Positions 1 to 9,900 of a stretch of DNA of 16,600 nt are shown here, piece by piece. Both the position numbers and the translations under genes were made by a program. The notes under the pieces were generated by a model. The model saw nothing but the letters and a program-made list of their open reading frames with translations, was not told where the DNA came from and searched no databases. The first letter of the stretch is position 1; every line of letters starts with the position of its first letter. The stretch is from Acanthaster planci (Eukaryota > Echinodermata > Asteroidea > Valvatida > Acanthasteridae). The stretch spans positions 1 through 16,600 of the forward strand of contig NW_019091506.1 of NCBI RefSeq assembly GCF_001949145.1, in the 5' to 3' direction.

Positions 1-79
1 TTTGCGAGTGAGTGCCAGTCACGAGTTTAGATCGGGCAAGTCGAGACTTGTTTGCGAGTGATTGCCAAGTCACGAGTTG
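1..79. repeat. two copies of a tandem repeat, period 50
   Basis: TTTGCGAGTG begins at 1 and again at 51. The copies continue as AGTGCC-AGTCACGAGTT and ATTGCCAAGTCACGAGTT, with one indel and few substitutions. The first copy starts exactly at the window edge, so the array may extend to the left. Between the copies lies CAAGTC-GA-GACTTG, a 6-bp stem. Confidence 0.75.
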
Positions 80-1319
80 TTTACAGCCGGGGTCAAAAGG
101 TTAGTGGAAATCCCCAGTGCGTTTGGGTGAAAGAGATTTTGGCTCAGAAGGTGTATATTTACCCTGTATTTTTAGAGCCAGATTTTGGGGTCGATGAGGT
201 ACCCAGTGAAAATTGTTAAAATCTGGAATTCCAGATTTTTAGGGGATTCCCCCGATTTTTTGAGTCGATGTACTACCCAGGGGTTTTTGCTAAAAACGGC
301 GGAAAAGGGCGTGTGGTCCAGAACTGTCCCTTCCCTACTACTGTCCTGTGGTGGTTTTAGTCTCATAGGTTTCACTGCAATGGCACACGTATATTGATGA
401 CTCCAAGACACATGAGGAAAAGAGCATGTACCGGTACCAGCACTGATGAATACTGTCAGTGTTTCATGTAGCCAAAACTTATGCACAAAAGGAAAACAGG
501 TGTGGACTCAGGTGAAAGGTTCACAGAGAGAGAGAGTTGTAGACTTGGGGTTATGGTACATGTTCGTGCCACAATGGGAAAAAGTTTAAGTCAGAAAATA
601 GACTCGGAACGTTTCCTTGACATAATGTGCAGTTGGGCTGAGTCACTTTGAATAACTCACTAATCGAATATTCAATAATAGTTTTTCATGTCTAGGAGCT
701 TCTCCAGCCACAATTTAGGAAGATTTAAGGGATGACCAATACTTCTTGCTCCGTTGAAAATGTCTATTCAGTGCTTTTAAATTTTTAACGAAAGGTACTT
801 TCGAATCGTAAGATTTTTGTCCTTTTTCGTTTGAATCTGTTTGAAACAAATCTTCATAGTGTATTTTTCTCATTTAAAACAAAAGAAATTTCTCCCTTTT
901 TATGATTTTTTAATTTGAATACTCGAATTCAAGAAGTGATATTTGAATATTCAAAAAATTCAACATGACAGAACATGTAAATTTGAATTCTTCACTTATT
1001 TACTGAATCCCACGTATTCTCCAACCACACTTTATTACACAAACTTATTTTCTTATAAATTGATTCTGTCTATAAGGGACCAGAATAAAATAGTTTTGAT
1101 ACTGACTTCTAATACTGGGAAATACAAATCAATTTGAATCATCTCTTCTGAATGCCCAATGAGGAAATCAATCACAAATGATGTTGACACCAAACCAAAC
1201 TGACAAGCTCAACTATCTCTTTTGCAAACCATCCTGTCCATTCTACACACTTGCGTGTATAACATACATGTAGATAAACCACAGGTACAAGTAAGATAGA
1301 CATGACCAAAGATCGTATA

Positions 1320-1336
1320 GCGCCGCGTAGCGGCGC
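1320..1336. repeat. GC-rich perfect hairpin, 7-bp stem, 3-nt loop
   Basis: GCGCCGC, loop GTA, GCGGCGC. It stands out in A/T-rich surroundings and may belong to a decayed repeat. Confidence 0.6.
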
Positions 1337-2480
1337 AAGATGGTGAACTTCACTGTGAATACACGTAAAACATTGGAATCGCATGGGCGCCATTTGAGCA
1401 AGCGATACGCCTGCGCAATGCACATTAACGCACTNGAAGTTATCCACTACTTTTAACTTATATAACATAACTTGATTTTTTATTGGATTAAGAGATTATA
1501 TTTACAACCGTAGCAACCATTGAACTTTGGACCCGTCCCGGCACCAATATTTGACGAGATTTATATGCAACCATAGAGGGGTCCCAATACGACGCTTTTA
1601 GCGTCTATCTGCGCACTTCCGCGTTTGAAAACGAGGCTGTATGTGTCAGCTTCAATTCTTAGAACGATCAGACGATTGAAAGTAAGGAGTCAAGACGCAA
1701 AATACATAAAGGTATGTTAAATTCAGTTTTGTGTGGAAAAGTCTTTCAGGATGAGTCGACACGTAAAATCAAAAGAAAAAATAACAATTGACCGCGAACT
1801 AACGTACTTGGGGTGGTCCTGTATCTTGTGCAGTGGGCGTGGTTTAAAATGAAGTGGCGTCACACTTACGCACCGGATACTCCATGTACTGTGTGGACTC
1901 CGCGGGCGCGCGCGTGCAAGTTCAACTGGAGAGCTTCGGTTTCGATGCAGGTATGCGCAAACGGCGCTAATATGAAATCCCTCTGTACGTTTGAAGTTTG
2001 GTTGTGTTTGTATTGCGCATGCCCAATGTGTATTAGACTTGCGTTGCAGCCGTTCATCGTTATATCAACAATAAAAACACCATCAAGGAGCCTAATTTCA
2101 CACGTGAAGCTTTATGGTTGATTGAGCATCTGGGTGTCATGCAGTGTGCATGGTTGTGAACCGTGGTTTGGCTTCATACGTGTGATTGCATATATAGCTC
2201 TACATGACTGACCAATGGACAAGGGAACGTTGAAGAGCTGACATTGTGACCTGAACACTTGGGCCTGTCCGTGTCATACGCGACCGCTGTCCGTAAATCA
2301 ACTCCCCAGCACACTGAATATAGACCTACCACACCATGAGTGATGTTGGTAAGGAACAACCTGTTTCAGTTTTTATCGGGAAAGATGTTGGCCTACTTGA
2401 TATTTGGAAAAATCAAGACTTACCCTGCTAAATTTAGCTTGAAATCAGAAAGTTGACAAGGCTGTTTGTAAGTATTCGGC

Positions 2481-2490
2481 GTGACGTCAC
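2481..2490. promoter_or_regulatory. perfect CRE-type palindrome GTGACGTCAC
   Basis: Contains the full CREB/ATF consensus TGACGTCA at 2482-2489 within a 10-bp palindrome, in the more CpG-containing upstream region about 1.3 kb before the SIRT2 start codon. Function is not shown. The same octamer also occurs by coding constraint or chance in SLC30A9 exon B (15151-15158). Confidence 0.3.
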
Positions 2491-3553
2491 TATAGACTTT
2501 TAACACGGCAAAGGGGAAAATTTACCCCAGCCCTCGTGCTAGCTATTCAATCATGTACAGAAGTTCCCGGATATCTGACCGCGCGAATTTCTACACGGCG
2601 AAAGACACCCTTCGTATATGCGTATGCTTTGCTTAGCCTTCCGGTTTGCAGAAGCAAGCGTACGTGGCTACATGTAGGTGGTTCTGTCCTTGCTATATGG
2701 TTGGTTGACGTGGATCCGTATGTGAGGTTGTCTTTGCATGCTTTAGTGGCTGGGCTAAGCATAGAGAAAGAACAGGCAATTCGTACTTTTAGGACCCTTC
2801 TAGTTCTACTTACTTAATTACTTCACTTCACTTTATTTCCACATAAGGGTGGAGAGGAGTCCCCCAAAAGCAGTGCTTGTTGATCCTATGATGCCTACAG
2901 AAGTGAACCAAGGGTGCGGGGAGGGGGGCATTATAGGGGCCATACCACTCCCAAAAAGAAGACAATTTTTTTTGTTGAAAAATGAGAAACAAGGAAAGAA
3001 TTCCATACACAGACACCACTTGACACCCTTTGCACATGCACAAACCCTATGAGGCTGGTCTGGAAGATCTGGAGTGTAATTTCTAAGTGCAGGAATACCT
3101 CAATATTATTTTACAGGTAAATACGACCTTTTTTAAAGATGTTGTATTGCTTCCAAATGGATAATACAGGAATAGTTCACTGCAGGGGAAATTAGTGGCA
3201 TCCTATAAAGGTTATCTAAGTAAAAGTTGAAAGTTTGCATCCTAACCATTCGAAAAACACACTTGTCTTTTGAAGCATTTTTTTTCATTATACTTTTTCA
3301 CTTATGTCAACCTCCAAGGACAGACACTTTTCGAGTATAATACTGCCAAACTACAACAAAAAGCCTTGCTGAGGGATGAACTTCATGTAGGTCCTTCATC
3401 AGTTCATGGATCAGGTCAAATAGGGATCTGAAGTATCAGTCTCCAACTCTAAAGTAAAAGAACTGTCAAGATTCTTTTTTAAAAATGCCAAAAATAATCG
3501 ATTTTCTGTTTTGTTTTATTTATAGTTTTACATGTACATGTATGTTCAAATAT

Positions 3554-3625
3554 TAGTGACTCGAATTGACTTCAACTACAAAACACTTGATTTGACACAA
3601 CTTTTTGACTTGACTCGAGTCACTA
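3554..3625. repeat. inverted repeat with 11-bp perfect arms
   Basis: TAGTGACTCGA (3554-3564) is the exact reverse complement of TCGAGTCACTA (3615-3625). The interval and the next 60 bases are full of ACTC, ACTT and GACT words, which suggests a degenerate simple repeat or the remains of a small foldback element just upstream of the SIRT2 coding start. Confidence 0.6.
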
Positions 3626-3700
3626 TATTAAAAGGACTCAACTTGAATCACAAAAATTCATGACTCATTACAACTCTTGAGATTTTTTTCTTATTTCGAG

Positions 3701-3775
3701 GCAAAAGGTTGTGTAAATTGTGATGAAGCAGAACTCAATAAATTTGGAAGCTCACTATAAACTCAAAGTGAGCTC
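3701..3775 (+). other. possible 5' UTR part of the first SIRT2 coding exon
   Basis: A long pyrimidine tract (about 3682-3697) ends in an AG at 3699-3700, a good acceptor shape 75 bases before the proposed ATG. If it is used, a non-coding first exon lies further upstream and this stretch is 5' UTR. An AATAAA at 3737-3742 falls inside it and would be unused. This is inference only. Confidence 0.35.
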
Positions 3776-3956
3776 ATGATGATGACCACAGTGGTGATGA
3801 TTCATACAGTGACTGATGATGACTTGACAGCGTTGACTCAACGACTGCTACATCATAATGACAAATCCTCAATGGAGAAAACTGTGGAGAAACCCAAACA
3901 GGTCCTTGACGAGGTCAGCCTAGAGGGTATGGCCAGGTACATCAAGAGTGACAAGT
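3776..3956 (+). CDS. SIRT2: SIRT2 exon 1 (first coding exon, N-terminal extension)
   Basis: Encodes residues 1-60 plus one base of codon 61 and ends at a consensus GTGAGT donor. An in-frame TAA at 3758-3760 lies just upstream, so translation should start in this exon unless it is spliced to an upstream coding exon. ATGs stand at 3776, 3779 and 3782; the later two have A at -3. The leucine-bearing [13 protein letters not shown] segment sits where human SIRT2 has its leucine-rich nuclear export signal. [17 protein letters not shown] then matches the first helix of the sirtuin domain. AG acceptors at about 3790 and 3809 lack pyrimidine tracts, so I prefer the ATG start. Confidence 0.8.
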
Positions 3957-6900
3957 GTGAGTACTTAGTAGTGGGGTACAGAAATGTCTTTAAATGGGTC
4001 TTTTGGTTAAGTTTTCTCTGTTTTGTGTCCATTTTCCAAACTTCTGGATTTTATAATTGAGTTGTGTCAACTAGAAAAAGAGGGCTTGCTTTCTAGATCA
4101 GTGAATATACTTTGTTTGCATGCAGTTTCAACATGCAAAGTATTCAATTTGATACTTGCTTCAACTGTTGCAATGAGTGCACAAACAAAAGAAAAACCAT
4201 ATTTTACCTTAACCTCGATCTAATTCGTTTTACTAAACAGGAGCCTTTTTTAAAAAAATTTTCTTAACCTAGCTATCAACACTGATTTCTTTTAATTTAA
4301 TTGGAAACCCAACCATATTTTGGTTTGACCTCATGCTAAACCCTTAACACTTCCTAAAGAGAGTGGCACCTGGGAGCTATTACACAGGTTTATTTTTTGT
4401 ATTTTTAGGTAAAAATGTCATTTTCATGAGTGGAGCTGGGATCTCAACATGTAAGTTGTTTTCATGAATTATTGCTCCGCCCTTATTAACCCATGAAATT
4501 GCCCATAGAACTATCACCAATTGGTAGCTTTCCTTCACTTTGGTATAGCAATCATGCAGACATGAATTGGTCTTATCAGCTGCAGGACTTCCAGACTTCA
4601 GAAGCGAAGGCAGTGGTCTTTACAATTCCCTGCAGAAGTACCAACTCCCCAGCCCTCATCTCATGTTTGAGATCAGGTACTTCAAGGTAGGAAGCCAATC
4701 AAATTAACTTTAAATATGTTTCTGAAAAGTTTAATCTCTAAGCTTTTGTCTTTGTGATTTTGATCTGGAGCAGTGCGTGGCAACTTTTTAAGGGCATATA
4801 ATGATGGGTCTTGATAGGCTGGTAAACTTAAAGTTCTGAAAATCTTTCAGATGCTAGAATTTATTCTTCGATGTGCTTTCTGAAGTGACATTGCTCATTG
4901 AAACCAAACACTGGTCATAAGTCTGGGACTAAGTGGCTGGATCAGGCTCACTGGAAAGACGGCTGAAGATGAGCCTACTGTAGCTTGCATGGCCTCGTGG
5001 CTAAGAACACACACATCTACCCTTTACCAAGATCTCAGTGGGTCCGTGTCTTAATCCCTTACACTTTCAAACAACCAGGTCTTCCTACAACCTGCTTTTC
5101 TATTGTTACCCAAGTGTGTTCAAGTTGCCAACACATAATGTAGAGGCTTGTATAACTGTGGCTTTTTGAATGCTGCTTTGAGGAAAATATCACAACTACC
5201 AACAAAAAACAAGCCCAGGGGCCTGCTGCAAGTTGAAAAGAATGATTAGATAACACTGAGATTACATAACACTGAGATTATTTAGTTTTGAGACACAACT
5301 ACTTCAAAGTAGGGGCGAATCATGAAATATTGACACATAGTAGTTGTATAACTATAGTGCAAGCATGTCAGCACTGTACACTCCACTCACCCCCATACTT
5401 ATATAACTGTTGAGAGGAGATTGATTGGACAGGGTAAATTAGTTTACAATGTGGATTATGAATGAGTGGCATTATTTCATATATATGCAGGAGAGACCAG
5501 AGCCGTTCCTAACTTTGGCTAGGGCACTTTACCCTGGTCAGTTCAAACCAACACCGTGCCATTACTTCATCCGACTAATGAGTGATAAGAAACTACTACT
5601 TAGGGATTACACTCAAGTGAGTTACTTTACAAAAATAACATAAAGAAGATTTCAAGGACTTTGCCACTTATTTCTGGCAAGTTTTGTTGTAATTCAGTGA
5701 TATGGTGTGTTGGTAGAATTTCGCATCTGGGATAAATGTAAGTTTTTTGATGCAGGTGACATTAAAACGAACAGTTTGAACCCATGCAATATTGAAAAAT
5801 ATATACTTGTTGGGTTCTCACACTTCATTACATTCACACCTCCCTGATGCAGGTTTTTTTTTAATTTAGCATTGGTGTGACTGTCAGTGACATTTTTAGT
5901 GAAAAAAAACAAGATCCCAGTGAATGAATGGAAGGAAAAGAACTACCTGTAAAAGATTAATGCCATCCTTGGCTCCAACAGTCACGGCAGGATCAATAAA
6001 TCAGTTCCTTCTCCTTTTTTAAAACCAGTAGCATTTCTTTTAAATTGATCAGAATGTTGACGTGCTAAACAAGCTTGCTGGAGTGCCAGAGGAGTTGCTC
6101 GTTGAAGTTCATGGGAGCTTCAGCACCGCTCACTGCATTGAGGAGAACTGTCGAAAGGAGCATTCTCCAGATTGGGTCAAAGGTCAGTCTCTGCCCATTG
6201 TCACTTGTACTCAAAGACAATGTTGTGTAGCGTTATATGCTACAATCATTCAAGGGTGGGAATGATTTTGGATGCCATCTCCTACTGCATACAGAACTAT
6301 GACAACACATTTACAAGTCCACTTGCGTAATACGGTGATATGTATTTGCATGTCATGCAGCTTAAAGTGTTTGATAGATTGATGTTTATATGCAGATGAA
6401 TCTATTCATGCTAATCACTGTGATGCTAATTGCTTCAGGAGAAGGCTGACTTGAGTATCCATTGGACTCCTCCATATTAGGAAATATATGGGCAGTTTAA
6501 TGAACCTTAACCACCAGGGCCCATTTGGCCGTGCAGTGAATGTTTGTAGCATCCAGGCAGTGTGACAACAATTTTCTTTCTTTTTCATAAACCAGGGGAG
6601 ATTTTTGCCGAGAGGATCCCAAATTGTGACCAGTGCGGTGGCCTCATCAAACCAGACATTGCATTCTTCGGAGAGGGTCCAATTAACAGTTGGCATGATC
6701 TACCCAAGGAGGTACAAGGCTGTCGGCCCATTCCAAATTAATCATAGGACCATGGGCATCATAGGGGAAGGGGGGAAGAGTGCTCCCCCCCCCAAAAAAG
6801 GGGGAAAATTTGAACATTTACAATGTGATGAAAGGGGATGAAATTCAACAATTTGCTGAAGAAAACACTAAAACTAACCCCCTTCCACTGTTTATGGTTT

Positions 6901-9900
6901 GTCATTTCATTGTCGGTTAGTGCTTTTCAAGTTTTGCCCCCCCCCTAGAAAAAACTTCCAGCAACACTCATGCATAGGACGTCTCATAACAGCATGAAAT
7001 TCTGGATGAAACTCTTTAAAAATAACTGATCTCATACTTGTGCAAATCATAAACTTATTTTCGCAGCTACAAGTTTTTTTAACCAGCCTGACTTCTTTTT
7101 CCGTTTCTCAGTTACTTTGCTGTGCCTGATTCTAGGCGTCTTAACTTGAATTTTCCTTTTTTTTTTCATGACAGGACTTTCCAAAATGTGACTTACTGAT
7201 CGTCATGGGAACAACTCTTATGGTGCAGCCATTTTCTTCACTTATAGACACGTAAAGAATTCAGCCTATGTACACCTTTTGCTTGGATGCTACTAACACT
7301 ACAGAAACTTGTAAACAAACCGTTATTCCATCTCCGGCTAAAAGTTGGGGGTGAGAAAAAAAGGCTTGAAAAATAATTTGAGAGCCTGAAATGAAAAAAC
7401 AGCCATGTATGAAGCCAAGATTTGGAAAATGGTCATCATTTACTCAACTTGTATTCTAAGGACCAATTTGCATATGTCAGCTGTAAGAGAACGTGGTAAT
7501 AGAAAGCGGTAATGCCGTACGACATGTCCACTAACGAATAGAAACCTGTTTGGCATTCATGTCAAATATTCCGCCAAAATGACATCATACTTTAATAGTG
7601 AGAACACTGATTGGCCAGAACATGCAGTCTTAGCATGGTATCTTTGAAAAAATCACTCTGGTTTCTAAATGCAGCGTGTTATCTTTGGAAAAATCTCTCT
7701 GGTTTCTAAATGCAGCGATGTATTGAGCAACCGTGCAATTTGTCCACTCTGAATGCAAACAAAGAATAGAACATCATGTGCTCTATATTTTCCACCGTGT
7801 AGAATTCTGTTACTGCACGTGTGTGTAAATGGGCCTTTAGGGCCCAATACCCGTGGCATGTCTGGGGGGGGGTACTTATGCATGTTGCCAAGTTTCTTTT
7901 AAGTATTTGAAAGTGTTTGCATTTTCAAGAGCAGATCAATGGGGTCAACTATGGGCAAAAAACCGGAGCAGAAACAAGGCCATTTTTGGGATGGGGGGCA
8001 TTTTTTGCCTAAAGCCTACAAAAAAGCCCCTAAATGTAATCTCACCTCTCATAAAGGCTTCATGAAGAATTTTTCACATTTTTGGCCCCCACCCAAACAA
8101 GGTTCCCCCCCCAAAAAAAAAAAAATTGGTTGTGGCTACCACCTTTTATAAGGGGAATGGTAAGTAAATGACCTCTTACAGATGAAACAAGTTGAGCATT
8201 TATTGTTACAAACAAACTCAATCTGTCCTCTGAATCACAACTTGGATACGCCACTGTTCATACTCCACAAGTTTTTAGCCCAGCGCATTGCTTGTGACTT
8301 TCGTGACCTGTTGGTACCGAGAATTAGTGAGAAGCATGCTCAAAATCTGTACAATAGTTTTTACTAGTGCATAGGGGACACTGGTCATTCGGAAATGCCA
8401 GTCAAACAACTTCTGGGGACAGTGTTTTCAAGTTGGTCCGCTTCCAGAAACTTTGAAATCTCAAAGTGCCTTCCAAAACTCCTGGCACACTCAATTAGAA
8501 GATGAAGCACTGGTCAATTGTCAAATGAGTATAAACTACTGTCATCTGACCCATATTGCCTCAAAATGGTTTGAGTTATGTCAAATGAATAACACCAGGA
8601 CATCATTACAATTCCTCAGAGTACCAGAAACAACCCCTCGACTTCTCATCAACTATGAGATGTGTGGCAAGGTAAGGCATCCTTAAATTTCATGATTTCA
8701 TTCTTTCATACATGTGTGGCTGCTCCCCTAAGGATTCTCAATATTAGTGACCTCAAGAGACTGCGAGTACAGCTGGGGCGGTGTGTGTCTGTGTAAAAGT
8801 TCCCAAGTCATCCCACTTTTAGTGTGTTCGTTTTGCCTGGCCCAGTTGTCTGTGCTTCAGTTTTGGTAGATGCACATTGCTGGCAGCTGTCCAATGAACA
8901 GGGCTGTGAGTGGCCATTTAAGATTAAAGCTGAAAACAGCTGGCAAAAAGCTGAAATGTGAAAGGTTCCCATACCTTTGTACAGACCAGATGTACAAAAA
9001 AGCTGAAATTCAAGCTAAACATTTAAACAAAAAAAAGTTGGAACCAGCTAAGAAGCTGAATTCTCACACCCCATAATGAAATAAGCACACCAAATAATGC
9101 TCCAGTTGGCCATCTTGACCATCGACTCGGTAAAATTCTGGGGAAAAATCCTGTGCAAACACGGCTTGCGCCGCACAAGTGTCTTTTAGGTCCCTCTTGA
9201 TAGGAATGTGGAGATGCTTTACTTGGAGGTAAAGTATACACATTTTGCAGAACTAATGCCTTCAAGGCATTCTTGGCTTAATCCCAAGAAAAATTGTCAA
9301 CATGGAAGGACCCAGCAGCAGATGCAGAAAGGGGTTGAAGGGTCTAACTCCTCCCCCTCCCCAACAGATTTGAGATTTGTTGTAATTAGCCAAATTTGGC
9401 TCATTCCGTATGTTTTTACACATTGTTGCACAGTTTGTGTGTCATTTCATTTGTACCATGTTCCATCAAAAAGGTCCTAACGTGTTTGTTGGATCTTTAT
9501 GTTTCAGTGCGATCCTTTGATGAAATTCTCAGGCCAGACCGTCGGTTTTCAGTTTGGATACGAAGATAATTACAGGTAACTGGCAGCAAATGTCCCGTTA
9601 AATGAAAAGAAGGGCTTTCTAACTCTCTCCCAGGAAGCTGTGAACAAGCAGTTGAACTTCAATCATATTTTACATGTGCTTTCTACTTTTACACATTGAC
9701 ATGTTGACCAATTTCACTATTGATTTCAGAGATGTTGCATTTCTTGGGTCCTGCGATGAGGGATGTTACAAGCTAGCAGAACTTCTCGGATGGAAGGTAT
9801 GGAATGACATCAAATTTCTTGTCTGCCATGCTAAGGTTAAAGCAGGGCTGATGGCATTTTGGGTTTATCCTGATTACCAGCCCCCCCCCCCACACATGCA

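Larger units (their letters stand above)
1..3700. other. upstream, apparently non-coding region
   Basis: No open frame here resembles a known protein; the longest is about 100 codons with no recognisable motif. The stretch holds a tandem repeat at 1-79, an (AG)n run near 521-535, A/T-rich sequence at about 600-1130, and a more CpG-containing section at about 1300-2700 with small foldbacks, an alternating GC run (1904-1916) and a CRE palindrome. The SIRT2 promoter and any 5' non-coding exon probably lie within it, but I cannot place them. An ETS-like CACTTCCG at 1615-1622 and the sequence AAG before GTATGT near 1711 are possible pieces of a promoter and first-exon donor. Confidence 0.5.
4687..5490 (+). 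other. SIRT2 intron 3
   Basis: Holds a degenerate tRNA-like stretch (about 4985-5056) and a short 16-bp tandem repeat (5250-5280). No open frame in it resembles a known protein. Confidence 0.7.
7252..8619 (+). other. SIRT2 intron 7, repeat-bearing
   Basis: The longest intron (1368 bp). It holds a 41-bp tandem duplication (7636-7717) and a low-complexity block from about 7862 to 8125 that opens with a G run and closes with a C run and an A run. No coding similarity was seen. Confidence 0.65.

Noticed and set aside
2536-2817. 93-codon open frame in the upstream region
   Set aside because: No similarity to a known protein and no splice context. An overlapping open frame of similar length exists on the other strand.
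7939-8151. Lysine/proline-rich open frame in intron 7
   Set aside because: It is produced by the low-complexity C, G and A runs and shows no protein-like pattern.
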